Shown piece after piece: positions 25,474 to 34,582 of a DNA stretch of 64,000 nt. The position numbers and the translations under genes are program-made. The notes below the pieces were generated by a model that saw nothing but the letters and a program-made list of their open reading frames with translations, ran no database searches and was not told the origin of the DNA. How positions within the stretch are numbered: the first letter of the stretch is position 1; every line of letters begins with the position of its first letter. The stretch is from Bdellovibrionales bacterium GWA2_49_15. Lineage in GTDB: Bacteria; Bdellovibrionota; Bacteriovoracia; Bacteriovoracales; Bacteriovoracaceae. Location: NCBI GenBank assembly GCA_001769855.1, contig MEPP01000001.1:412982-476981 (forward strand). The letters are read 5' to 3'.

Positions 25474-27354
25474 ATGTTATCCCGTTCAAAAAGTAATATT
25501 GCGCTCGAAAACAAAGGCCAGGTGGTTCTCAAGGGCGTTTCTTACAAAGATGGAAAGGCCATCCATGAGTTTGTCTTTAACAAAAAGAAACTTCTGGTGG
25601 GAAGCTCCCCTCAGGCCGACATTCGCTTGGAAGATTCGTCGATCAGTTTTTATCATGCGGTGATCATCCTGGATGCCGAGGCAGCCGGTAGCCTGATCGA
25701 CCTCAACTCTCAGAACGGATGCTACATCTCCGGCGAGAAAACATCCCAAGGCCATTTCCATAGTGGAGATCGTCTACAGTTTGGCATGGTGGAATTTTAT
25801 ATCGAGGAAACTTTCGGTCAACACCTCATCGATCAGGACGCCGGGCTGGTTCAGGTTTTCAGTCCGACGGTGGTGGAGCAGAAACCCGTCGAGCTGCGCC
25901 CGGTGCACGGTTTGCAAATTATCGATGGTGAATATGCCGACATCGTATTCGATGAGTCTTCCTATCGGCCGTCTCGCGAGCTGCCGATTGTGGAAAATCC
26001 CCTCAACATTAAGGATCTCTTCATTGAGGCCAACGATGGGGTCACCGCCGAAGATAAGAGTATTTTGAATATCTTTAAGAAGTGCCAGCATAGCGCTCTT
26101 GAGGTCACAGTCGTCAGCTCGCAGTGCATTCTGTCGATTGACTACTTCCCGCTAAAAATTGGGAAGGTCATTCTGAGTCACAAGAAGAAAGGCGCACAGT
26201 ATATCGTTCCGGGAACGCTTGATGAGTACGCTGAAGATATTGTTCTTGCTCACGTAAAAAGCGGCGACGTCATTTTGCATGAGCTGGCGGAGCATGATTT
26301 TAAAATTGTAAGAGGAGGAACCGCCCAAGCAGGCCAGTACAAGCTGGCCGAGAACGATCTGGTGGTGTACTCCAAAAAGTCGGTCCAGATTTTTATCCGT
26401 CTGACCGCGGCCCCCGACAAGGTTACTCCTCCTCCATTTTTTGGTCGCGATACCCACTTCAAAAAACAGGCGGCAAAATTTTTTGGGATTGGCATGGGCC
26501 TCTCGCTCTTGATGCTACTCATCCGCCCGCCCGAGCCAATTGTGGAAGAAAAGATCGCCGTGGTGGTGTACAAACGCGGAGTGAAGGCCGTCGCCGAACA
26601 GACGGTGGCCAGCAACAGCACGATCAATGATAACCGGGGCAATAAAATGGCCGATCAGGGAAAACCCGAAAATGTCATGAGCAAAGCCGGCCGTCCCAAA
26701 GAAGCTCCCGTGGTCCAGAACAAGGCCCAGGCCGGGAAGGTGCAGGCCCAGGCCCCAGTGCCAACCTACAAGTTAGAAATCAGCGGCGGACTGAGCTCGT
26801 TTCTCCATTCCAAATCCGACGTCCCGACCGATATGAAGGGGGCCTCCAGCGGCAGTGCCATCAACCATGATTCAGGTTCCACGAGCACCGGAACCAGCAC
26901 GGCGCTCGGCAAGGCCGCGGCCGAAATTGGGAACTTTGGCAGTGATGCTTATGGTGCGGCCAAGGGAAGCTCCGGCACCAAAGGACTCTCCAATAAAAAT
27001 GGCAGCGACCTTCTCTATGTTGAACCAAAAACGGTGGTGCTTGGGTCCATGGATCCCGATCTTTTACGCAAGATTCTGCAAGAATATCTGCCCCAATTCC
27101 GTCACTGTTATCAGCAGGAGCTGGCGCAAAACAATGAGGATATCAAGGGTGTCGTCGATCTGCTCTTTCGCATTGGTGAAAACGGCAAGGTCGGCTCCAC
27201 CGACATCAAGGCCCACGATGCCCGCTTTTCAAAAAATGGCCGAGACTGCATGGCCCAGGTCCTCAAGCTCATCGACTTTCCAAAACCCAAAGGTGGTGGG
27301 GTCGTCGACGTCCGCCAACCCCTCAATTTCTTTGCTGAGAAAGGCAAGATATAA
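25474..27354 (+). CDS. FHA - transmembrane - AgmX/PglI-type C-terminal domain protein (GltG/GltJ-like)
   Basis: A 626-residue protein that spans the inner membrane. N-terminal FHA domain (about 35-110: LLVGSSPQADIRLEDSSISFYHAVI then LNSQNGCYISGEK), which binds phosphothreonine. A middle cytoplasmic region of about 200 residues leads to one membrane helix (about 336-353, FFGIGMGLSLLMLLI). A long disordered Lys/Ala/Pro/Gly/Ser stretch crosses the periplasm. The C-terminal domain (about 520-626; LRKILQEYLPQFRHCYQQEL, VDLLFRIGENGKVGSTDI, FPKPKGGGVVDVRQPLNF) is of the AgmX/PglI kind, related to TonB ends. In Myxococcus, GltG and GltJ have this topology and carry the motor's force outward. The FHA domain suggests control by Ser/Thr kinases. 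Confidence 0.85.
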   Translation: MLSRSKSNIALENKGQVVLKGVSYKDGKAIHEFVFNKKKLLVGSSPQADIRLEDSSISFYHAVIILDAEAAGSLIDLNSQNGCYISGEKTSQGHFHSGDRLQFGMVEFYIEETFGQHLIDQDAGLVQVFSPTVVEQKPVELRPVHGLQIIDGEYADIVFDESSYRPSRELPIVENPLNIKDLFIEANDGVTAEDKSILNIFKKCQHSALEVTVVSSQCILSIDYFPLKIGKVILSHKKKGAQYIVPGTLDEYAEDIVLAHVKSGDVILHELAEHDFKIVRGGTAQAGQYKLAENDLVVYSKKSVQIFIRLTAAPDKVTPPPFFGRDTHFKKQAAKFFGIGMGLSLLMLLIRPPEPIVEEKIAVVVYKRGVKAVAEQTVASNSTINDNRGNKMADQGKPENVMSKAGRPKEAPVVQNKAQAGKVQAQAPVPTYKLEISGGLSSFLHSKSDVPTDMKGASSGSAINHDSGSTSTGTSTALGKAAAEIGNFGSDAYGAAKGSSGTKGLSNKNGSDLLYVEPKTVVLGSMDPDLLRKILQEYLPQFRHCYQQELAQNNEDIKGVVDLLFRIGENGKVGSTDIKAHDARFSKNGRDCMAQVLKLIDFPKPKGGGVVDVRQPLNFFAEKGKI

Positions 27355-27405
27355 AATAGCTCAAGTTTTCCCCATGAAAGCCGACAAGTTTGATGAGGTA
27401 TAAGT

Positions 27406-27846
27406 ATGCGCCTGCTTGGGCCTACAGTCTTCATCATTCTTTTCGTCACCCCCCTCTCCTTAGGACTGTTGCGAGCACAGCATTCAGACTCTGAGAAAAC
27501 GCGTTTCGAAGAGGCCCTTTTGTACTTTAAAAAACACCGTTTAGTTCCCAGCATTGAAGGCATTCAGTATCGAGGCTCCTTCGGTCGCCCGAAGATCGAG
27601 CAAAGAGGCGAAATGACTTTTGTCCTGGATCTGATTATTCAGGCCAAAGGCCAATCCCACCTTCTTAAAAACTGCGAGGTCACTGATAAATTTTCCTGCG
27701 GGCAGGTCAGCATGATGTGCCTGGGGGGAGAAGGACACTTTACCCAAACTCTTGAAAATTGGTCATCCGATCAATCGCCTTTTTTAATCTATACCTACGA
27801 CCGCGGTAAGGCCGGCCGGTGCCAGTCGCAAAAAGGCCTTTTGTAA
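27406..27846 (+). CDS. small exported protein at the end of the gliding cluster
   Basis: A 146-residue protein with a hydrophobic start (MRLLGPTVFIILFVTPLSLGLLRA), a signal peptide or anchor. The mature domain of about 120 residues contains four Cys residues in its second half (NCEVTDKFSCGQVSMMCLGG, GRCQSQ), suggesting disulfides in the periplasm. It follows the FHA gene after 51 bases on the same strand and precedes a new start region before the DUF547 gene, so it may close the operon. I do not recognise the family. Confidence 0.6.
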   Translation: MRLLGPTVFIILFVTPLSLGLLRAQHSDSEKTRFEEALLYFKKHRLVPSIEGIQYRGSFGRPKIEQRGEMTFVLDLIIQAKGQSHLLKNCEVTDKFSCGQVSMMCLGGEGHFTQTLENWSSDQSPFLIYTYDRGKAGRCQSQKGLL

Positions 27847-27938
27847 CCCGTTTTATCCGGACCCTATAAAAACTACCCTATCGCTACCTGTCTCCACGAA
27901 TTCTGCCATAATTACTCACTTTTTAGTGTGGAGCAATT

Positions 27939-29387
27939 ATGATGAAGTTTGGCAGAAAGTCCGTCGTTTCCCTAGGCGTTTGTTCAGTCCTCTTACTGCT
28001 AGGAGGTTGTGGCAAAAAGTCAGCGGACTACGGAGATGTCACCCCGATCCAAACCACCACCAAGCTGCCCAATCTCACCTACGATTCCAATAATACCAAT
28101 GGCGACTCGGGTGTCCTGGATAATAACAATCCTGAAGACCGCCTGATTTTGGCCCAAAACATGGATGATCTTCTGGATCGCTTTTATAAAATGGGCGTTC
28201 GGGTTGAAGAGGGTCAGACCTTTGTCACCAAAGTAAACTACGAGGGACTCTATCAGCTGCGCAACGGTCTCGATTCAAAGTACATGAAGATGGTGGAAGC
28301 CATTCGTCTGAAGATCGAAAATCCGGCGGCGCTGGATGGAAAGACGGAAAATTTCAAGAAGGCCTTTTTGATCAACGCCTACAATTTTAATGTCATTCAG
28401 ATTATCGTCCGGAATTTCATGAAAAATGGAAAGAAGATAGAATCCATTCGCGATATCCGCGGCCGCATGGACTTTGACCAGAACACCATCTTCAAGCAAA
28501 AAGATCTCCTCAAGGTTGCGGGCAATCTTTTGAGCTTTGAGCAGCTGGAAGGTAAAATTTTAGAAATCTCGCCACCGAACTCAACCGGCACCAAAGACGC
28601 TCGGGTCATTTTTGCGCTCTCCAAGGGATGTAATAACTGTGCCGTGTTGTTGGATGAGGCCTATCGCGAGAAGAAGTTGGAGGAACAGCTCAATGAGATC
28701 ACGCGACTAAGCATGCGACTAACCAGCATGGTGACCAATGATCATGTCAACAAGATTACCAATTTAAACCAGCTCTTCAAATGGAACAAGAGCATTTTTG
28801 ATCAGACGAAGGTGGGCGGAATCGCACCTTTTATGCAAGTTTACGGCATCCTTCGCACCTACGAAAATATTTCCTTTCTGCCCTTTGATTGGAATCTCAA
28901 CTCAGTCAATGCCCCCACCCCGATTAATACCGGCGACATTCCGATCATCACAGCGCCGAAAGAAAACCCTTGTCTCACCTTCATCAAGGGAACTAATTTT
29001 ATCTCCCTTGCCAGCTGTCAAAAGGTGGTCAATGGCCAAACCTCTACGGCCTACAAATACACCACCGAACTTGCCCATCTGTGTGTCCTGAAAAAAACAG
29101 AAGCCAACAAGCCGACGACGATTCGTGTGGTGGGCAGGCTTGAGGAATTTGATGAAAAAAGAAATGACCAGGAAGTTCGACTGGATCTCTCCACTACAGA
29201 GTACAAGCAGGATCAACGCACGGGAATTCTCAGCTATAGGCATAAGGCACGTGAAATTAGTGAAGTGGAGTATGATACACAAAGAATGGAGCTGAAAGTC
29301 TCCCAGAGGTTTCGCTTCTGGTCGCTGGATATGTTCAAAAAGAAACAACAGCGCTCTTTCATTCTCTCCTGTATCGCTACCGAGTAA
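27939..29387 (+). CDS. DUF547-domain lipoprotein
   Basis: A 482-residue lipoprotein: a signal with lipobox LGGC (residues 21-24), an Asn/Thr-rich disordered stretch, then a DUF547 domain. The domain's marker is KKAFLINAYNFNVIQIIVRNF (about 143-163), followed by IESIRDIRGRMDFDQNTIF and SKGCNNCAVLLDEAYREKKL. DUF547 proteins have a cysteine-peptidase-like fold; the CNNC pair here would be near the usual active-site region, though the role is not established. A C-terminal beta-rich part of about 150 residues is of unknown type. GTGGAG stands six bases before the ATG. It lies between the gliding cluster and the MoxR operon. Confidence 0.8.
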   Translation: MMKFGRKSVVSLGVCSVLLLLGGCGKKSADYGDVTPIQTTTKLPNLTYDSNNTNGDSGVLDNNNPEDRLILAQNMDDLLDRFYKMGVRVEEGQTFVTKVNYEGLYQLRNGLDSKYMKMVEAIRLKIENPAALDGKTENFKKAFLINAYNFNVIQIIVRNFMKNGKKIESIRDIRGRMDFDQNTIFKQKDLLKVAGNLLSFEQLEGKILEISPPNSTGTKDARVIFALSKGCNNCAVLLDEAYREKKLEEQLNEITRLSMRLTSMVTNDHVNKITNLNQLFKWNKSIFDQTKVGGIAPFMQVYGILRTYENISFLPFDWNLNSVNAPTPINTGDIPIITAPKENPCLTFIKGTNFISLASCQKVVNGQTSTAYKYTTELAHLCVLKKTEANKPTTIRVVGRLEEFDEKRNDQEVRLDLSTTEYKQDQRTGILSYRHKAREISEVEYDTQRMELKVSQRFRFWSLDMFKKKQQRSFILSCIATE

Positions 29388-29448
29388 TCTTCTCCTGTAT
29401 AAAGCCCTCGATTCCTAATACTTTTATCCGAAAAGTATTCAACCACTT

Positions 29449-30387
29449 ATGGACTTAAAAAATAAAATCGCCAGGGCGATCCACGGCAATGTTGCCAAGG
29501 TGATCATTGGCAAAGATGAGCAGATTACCACGGTCCTGGCCACCTGGCTGGCGGGAGGCCATGTTCTTCTCGAAGATGTTCCGGGAACCGGGAAGACAAT
29601 GCTGGCCCGATCGTTTTCAAAATCGGTGGATGTTCCCTTTACGCGAGTGCAGTTTACCCCGGATTTACTGCCTTCTGATTTAACCGGACATTCATTTTAT
29701 GATGAGGCCAACAAGCGCTTTATCTTCAGGAAAGGTCCGCTCTTTACCACCCTCTTTCTGGGCGATGAATTAAATCGCGCCACCCCTCGTGCCCAGAGTG
29801 CCTTGCTCGAGGCCATGGCCGAACGACAAATTACCGCCGAGGGAGTCACCGCCCCTTTGTCACCCCTTTTCTTCGTCATTGCCACTCAGAATCCCATCGA
29901 GCAACAGGGCACCTTTCCCTTGCCGGAAGCGGCCCTCGATCGTTTCTGGGTTCGCCTGGCCATCGGTGTTCCAGAGAAGGAAGATGAAACCAAAATGCTC
30001 CTGGCGCGAACCGCCGCAGATCCCCTGGCCCAGATCGATAAAGTTGTCAGTGCCAAAGAATTAGAATCGGTACAGCAGGAAATCGGCCGCATCCAAGTTG
30101 CCCCTGCTCTGGCCCAGTATCTGATCGGTCTTCTCACAATCCTGCGAAAACATCCCAAGCTCGCCCTGGGCCCAAGTCCTCGCTCCGGCATCCAACTTCT
30201 CAGACTCTCCATGGTTTGGGCCTTTCTTGCGGGAGAAGATTTTGTTCGTCCGGAATTTGTGTACGAGTTAGCGCCGGCGGTTCTGGCCCACAGATTGATG
30301 TTGCAGCCCGAGGCACGATTTGAGGGAATTAAAAATGAAGAAATCATTGATGAGTGCTTGAAGAAAGTCAGGGCCACGGCCAGATGA
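29449..30387 (+). CDS. MoxR-family AAA+ ATPase
   Basis: A 312-residue AAA+ protein of the MoxR family, chaperone-like ATPases that act with vWA or DUF58 proteins. Walker A is PGTGKT (45-50), Walker B with sensor is LFLGDELNRATPRAQSALLEAM, and the sensor-1 stretch is FFVIATQNPIEQQGTFPLPEAALDRF. The C-terminal lid helix ends with EIIDECLKKV. The length is typical. It overlaps the DUF58 gene by four bases (ATGA at 30384), the standard moxR-DUF58 operon. It is 61 bases downstream of the DUF547 gene. Confidence 0.93.
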   Translation: MDLKNKIARAIHGNVAKVIIGKDEQITTVLATWLAGGHVLLEDVPGTGKTMLARSFSKSVDVPFTRVQFTPDLLPSDLTGHSFYDEANKRFIFRKGPLFTTLFLGDELNRATPRAQSALLEAMAERQITAEGVTAPLSPLFFVIATQNPIEQQGTFPLPEAALDRFWVRLAIGVPEKEDETKMLLARTAADPLAQIDKVVSAKELESVQQEIGRIQVAPALAQYLIGLLTILRKHPKLALGPSPRSGIQLLRLSMVWAFLAGEDFVRPEFVYELAPAVLAHRLMLQPEARFEGIKNEEIIDECLKKVRATAR

Positions 30388-31760
30388 AGCTGGAACTAAC
30401 ACCACTCTGGCCGGAGTTAAAAAAAATCAATAAGGCCCTTCGTTTTGGATATGATTCTGACCGGATTCTTTATTATGAAGGGGCCAAATTTTCTTCTCTC
30501 GCGATCATCTGCGCGCTCAGCTTTATTCTTCTTCTCAGCAGTATTCTAACTCACAGTCTGGAAAGAGGTGCCTTGCTGATCACCATCCTCATTCTTTTGG
30601 CCTCTTTGTATTATAAGATAAAAATTTCAACCCATGGCCTTCGTCTCAGAAGACAGTTCAGCAAAACCGGGCGGGAAAAACAAACATCTCACGTGACCTA
30701 CCTCCTGACCGTCCCCACAGGTCAAAAAGAGATTGAACTTCAAGTCCATGATCACTTTAGCGGGGATAAACATAGCGACCTGCTTTTTAATACTTCCTTA
30801 GGCCAAAGCTCAATTTCCCACAAACATAAAATAGAGTTGAATAATGGCATGGGCGTTCATCGTTTTTACCAGCTCGATTTACAGTTCTTTGACCAGCTGG
30901 GAATTATGCAGATGCAGACAACCCTCGAACACCCTGAAAGCATGACCGTCTACCCGAAGATAGAACGAATGCGCCCTCAACCACTCACCCCTGATCTTTA
31001 TTCCTTTTATCCCGGGCCACAGGAGGTGATTAAACGAGGGGACTCACAAATTTTCCGGGCCATTCGGGAGTACCGTTTTGGCGACTCCTACAAGCACATT
31101 AACTGGAAAAAATCGGCAAAGTTTCGCAAGCTCCATACTAATGAATATGAGAAGTGCGTGAACTCCAACGTCAAAATCATTCTTGATCTCGATCAGACCC
31201 TGCATTTTGGTAGCGGCGACCGGAGCACCTGGGAAATTCTCAAAGATTATGCCATGGCACTTGCCTCGCAGCAGCTTCAGTCTTCCAACTCCATCATGGG
31301 CATAACCCAAAATGGCATCATCGGGCCGGGCCGGGGACAAACCTTCCTCAATCAGCTGGAGATGATTTTGCCCAAGCTGGGTCTGGTCGACGCCAAGAAG
31401 GTTCCGATTTTAAAAAAGGCCTCCCCGCTTCTCAGTGCGGGCGACGCCCTTTTTTATCTCACACCATTTATCCATTCCAAAATATTTTACGAGAATATCA
31501 AGGAGCTATCCCATCTCTCCTTTCGCCTTGAAAATCGCCCAACGCTTGTGCTGGTCGATGCGTTGACCATTCTCTGGAGCGAATATCTCGAAACCGGCAA
31601 TATCGGGATGAAGGCCCTGGTAGAAATATCAACGAAAAACCTCAAACAGTTAATGGCGGACAAGGGCAAATATCCTTTCAATATCCTGGTTCTCACTATC
31701 CCCGCCAATAAATCGTTTTCTTTTATGTCCATACGAGGTGAGGCACCCAGTGGAAGATGA
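30384..31760 (+). CDS. DUF58-domain membrane protein
   Basis: A 458-residue protein with two membrane helices near the N-terminus (about 37-55 and 60-80). A beta-rich domain leads to the DUF58 block FRAIREYRFGDSYKHINWKKSAKFRKLHTNEYEK (about 225-260 in total), which holds the family R-x-Y-x-x-GD and NWK-x-SA residues. The C-terminal region is a vWA-like fold (IILDLDQTLHFG) with a degenerate metal site. The ATG at 30384 is chosen over the GTG at 30354 because of the ATGA overlap with moxR. The next gene starts within its last codons. Confidence 0.85.
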   Translation: MKLELTPLWPELKKINKALRFGYDSDRILYYEGAKFSSLAIICALSFILLLSSILTHSLERGALLITILILLASLYYKIKISTHGLRLRRQFSKTGREKQTSHVTYLLTVPTGQKEIELQVHDHFSGDKHSDLLFNTSLGQSSISHKHKIELNNGMGVHRFYQLDLQFFDQLGIMQMQTTLEHPESMTVYPKIERMRPQPLTPDLYSFYPGPQEVIKRGDSQIFRAIREYRFGDSYKHINWKKSAKFRKLHTNEYEKCVNSNVKIILDLDQTLHFGSGDRSTWEILKDYAMALASQQLQSSNSIMGITQNGIIGPGRGQTFLNQLEMILPKLGLVDAKKVPILKKASPLLSAGDALFYLTPFIHSKIFYENIKELSHLSFRLENRPTLVLVDALTILWSEYLETGNIGMKALVEISTKNLKQLMADKGKYPFNILVLTIPANKSFSFMSIRGEAPSGR

Positions 31761-33435
31761 AAACGAACGCCACACAATTCAGCGCAAGCAGCGGACAATC
31801 GTGCTTTTTATGGCCGTTGGCACCGCCCTGGCATCGGTGCGATCTTTCGATGATTTTGTCATTCTCTCCCTCGTGGACTTTTTCCTATTTGCCATCGCCA
31901 CCTATCTCAAAGATAAAATGCTCCAGCAGTCGGCCAAAAAGCTGCAAGAAACGACTGAAACCGGCCGGCATCCGTTCATCTTTCTTGGAGAAGAAATCAA
32001 AGGAGAATCGATGCCCGGTAAAAATGCCGCGCTAACTCCGGACGAACGATACATCATTCTGGCCATCCCTAACATTCAGTTACAACGAATCATTTTCAGT
32101 CTGTCCTTGAGTGCCGCGCATATTTTTTTCGTTCAAAGATTGGCCCAGAAAAACCCTGCCATGGCCTCCCTAAACGTGATCGGCAGTGGGATGCTTTGTC
32201 TCGCGACGCTGTGGATTTTTTTTCGTGTTTGGCGCAAAGGTCAATTCCAGCTCGTGATGTTCGCAAACTGGTGCGGGGTGGCCTTACTCACCAAGGCCCC
32301 GATGTCAGTGGCGATCATGGCCATCCCCATCTATCTCGTACTCTCATTTCACCTTTTACAAGAGGAGAGAGAGAAATCTGCACCGGCATTGTGGGCCACG
32401 AGCTGGAGCTATTGTCTGAAAGTTTGTGCCGTCTGGTGGCTGTGTCTATTACTGATGGGCTCCATCGTCCCAAATCAATTATTTCAATCCATCACGAAGC
32501 AGTTTCACAAGATGAACGCGCTCTTTGTCCAGCGCAGGACCTCGCCCCCCCTTTCCTCTTTATCCTCACAACAGGCGAAGCAATCCCTCGAGCAGTTATC
32601 ACAAGCTCTTGCCAAGCAAATGGCTGAGGCTTCATCCTCCAATATCAATGCCCAAATGCAGCGACTCTCAGAGCTGCAATCCCAGGCCCAGGACTTGGCG
32701 AAACTGATCGACCAGAAGGCCGTCTCGCCCGCGCAGTTATCCCAGAGGCTCCAAGAAATATCACAAGAGCTGGAGCGTGCTCAAAATTCTTCCGAGAGTT
32801 CGGGCGAAACTATCGAAGTGCAAAACCGGGAGCTTCAAGCCGACCTTCAACGACTATCACAAGAATTATCGCAAGATTTAGGACAGGGGTCAGGCCGAGA
32901 ATCGAAGCAAAGTTCGGATGCAACTCCTCCCTCTAAAAATGTCCCGGAGGAAAAAAAGGCCCAGCAGAATTGGGAACGTTATAAAAACTTCCTCTTCAAA
33001 GTTGCCATTTTTCTGTTTATCCTATTGCTGGCCAAGCTGTTTGAGAAAAAAGCAAAGTCTCAGGACAAAGATTCCTCTCTTCATGTTTCGACTGAGAATT
33101 TCAAAAAAAGATGGAAGACTCTTCTGGCGAGAAAGCTGGACCCGAGAACTTTTATCATTGAAACCTATCAACTTTTGGCTGAAGCCAATCATGCTTCTTT
33201 GGTAACCGACAAACCTTTTTGTCCGCCTTACATCATCTATCCCGATTTTCCTCCCGGCCTTTATCAGAAGGAATGGCCGAACGTGGCGAATACTTTTTTA
33301 AAAACTTTTTACAGCGAGAAGGCGATCAACCGAAGCGAGCTTAAATTATTTGCCAACTCAGCCGATCGACTTTTCAGCGTTTACTTTACAAAAAGTTTAG
33401 ATCAGGCCATAACTAGTTCTGATGAAGACAGCTAA
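31750..33435 (+). CDS. multi-pass membrane protein with periplasmic coiled coil, third gene of the MoxR operon
   Basis: A 561-residue protein. The GTG at 31750 follows GGTGAGG; a GTG at 31738 is possible. Both overlap the end of the DUF58 gene. About six membrane helices lie in residues 10-255. They are followed by a long Gln/Ser/Leu heptad region (about 275-385, for example SQALAKQMAEASS, QAQDLAKLIDQKAVS, LQRLSQELSQDL) predicted as a coiled coil. Another membrane helix (about 415-435) and a C-terminal domain of about 120 residues come after it. In many genomes this slot holds a transglutaminase-like TgpA-type protein. Here no Cys-His-Asp core is visible and the coiled coil replaces it. Confidence 0.7.
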   Translation: MEDENERHTIQRKQRTIVLFMAVGTALASVRSFDDFVILSLVDFFLFAIATYLKDKMLQQSAKKLQETTETGRHPFIFLGEEIKGESMPGKNAALTPDERYIILAIPNIQLQRIIFSLSLSAAHIFFVQRLAQKNPAMASLNVIGSGMLCLATLWIFFRVWRKGQFQLVMFANWCGVALLTKAPMSVAIMAIPIYLVLSFHLLQEEREKSAPALWATSWSYCLKVCAVWWLCLLLMGSIVPNQLFQSITKQFHKMNALFVQRRTSPPLSSLSSQQAKQSLEQLSQALAKQMAEASSSNINAQMQRLSELQSQAQDLAKLIDQKAVSPAQLSQRLQEISQELERAQNSSESSGETIEVQNRELQADLQRLSQELSQDLGQGSGRESKQSSDATPPSKNVPEEKKAQQNWERYKNFLFKVAIFLFILLLAKLFEKKAKSQDKDSSLHVSTENFKKRWKTLLARKLDPRTFIIETYQLLAEANHASLVTDKPFCPPYIIYPDFPPGLYQKEWPNVANTFLKTFYSEKAINRSELKLFANSADRLFSVYFTKSLDQAITSSDEDS

Positions 33436-34576
33436 TTATTCAATTCTTAACTTTAAAGAATCAATCTTTGCCACCATGACCAAGATGGCACAAAAAAATG
33501 CGGCAATTAATCTTTCCCAAGGATTTCCAGATTTTGACGGGCCATCTTGGTTGATGGATTTAGTGACCGAAGCCATGGCCCAAGGGCACAATCAATACGC
33601 CCCCACCCACGGTGTCCCCGAGCTACGTCGCACCCTGGCCCAGCTCTACAAGAATATTTATGGCCTTGAGTTCGACCCAGTGGACGAGATCACAATTACG
33701 AATGGTGCCACGGAAGCGATTTTTTGCACCATCATGGCCCTGGTGAATCCTCAGGACGAAGTTATTGTGCTTGAGCCCTTTTATGACTCTTATGTTGCGA
33801 CACTCAACCTGGCCGGAGCCAAGATTGTCCCTGTGACTCTCTATCGAAATGAGTTTCGCTGGCATGTTGACGAGCTGGCAAAAGCTTTTAGCGACAAGAC
33901 CAAGTTAGTGATTCTCAATAATCCCCACAACCCCACGGGCAAGGTCTTTACCCGAGAGGAACTGGAGGCCATTGTCGGCCTGGCGGAGCAGTTTGATGCT
34001 TATCTCCTGTCTGATGAAGTTTACGAATTTTTGACCTTTGATGGTGCCAAACATTTACCCACAGCGACAATCTCCAAGGCACTTGAGCGGACCATTACCA
34101 TCTCAAGTGCGGGCAAAACTTTTGGAGTCACCGGATGGAAAATTGGCTGGACCCTGGCGCGCGGGCAAATTTCCCATCATATTAGAATGGTTCATCAATT
34201 TAACACCTTCTCTGTTTGCACGCCCATGCAATGGGGAGTCAATCAGGCCTTGCAAAGACTTGACGAGTACCTTCCAACCTTCCGCTCGCTTTACCAAGAA
34301 AAACGAGACTTTTTTTGTAAGGGTTTAACTCTGGCCAACTACTCTCCTATTATTCCCCAAGGAACATACTTTACCGTCGCCCCCATTGGACACCTCACCG
34401 GGCTCCATGACGTCGGCCATTGCATGGAGCTCATTGAAAGGAAAAAAGTCGCCGCCATCCCTCCCTCTGTTTTTTATTTAAAATCCCGCGAAGGACAAGA
34501 ATATATTCGCTTCTGCTTTGCAAAAAAAAATGAAACCCTCGAAAAGGCCCTCCAGAATCTGAAATCCCGTCTATAA
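33422..34576 (+). CDS. PLP aminotransferase of the methionine/kynurenine (YbdL) type
   Basis: A 384-residue class I/II aminotransferase. The opening AAINLSQGFPDFDGPSWL matches the YbdL/kynurenine aminotransferase branch, which uses methionine and other hydrophobic or aromatic amino acids. PLP-binding features are ITNGATEAIF, ILNNPHNPTGKVF, LLSDEVYEFL and SSAGKTFGVTGWKIGW with the Schiff-base Lys232. The C-terminal YIRFCFAKKNETLEKAL is standard. The start overlaps the previous gene by 14 bases. Substrate preference cannot be settled from the motifs. Confidence 0.9.
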   Translation: MKTANYSILNFKESIFATMTKMAQKNAAINLSQGFPDFDGPSWLMDLVTEAMAQGHNQYAPTHGVPELRRTLAQLYKNIYGLEFDPVDEITITNGATEAIFCTIMALVNPQDEVIVLEPFYDSYVATLNLAGAKIVPVTLYRNEFRWHVDELAKAFSDKTKLVILNNPHNPTGKVFTREELEAIVGLAEQFDAYLLSDEVYEFLTFDGAKHLPTATISKALERTITISSAGKTFGVTGWKIGWTLARGQISHHIRMVHQFNTFSVCTPMQWGVNQALQRLDEYLPTFRSLYQEKRDFFCKGLTLANYSPIIPQGTYFTVAPIGHLTGLHDVGHCMELIERKKVAAIPPSVFYLKSREGQEYIRFCFAKKNETLEKALQNLKSRL

Positions 34577-34582
34577 TGAGGT

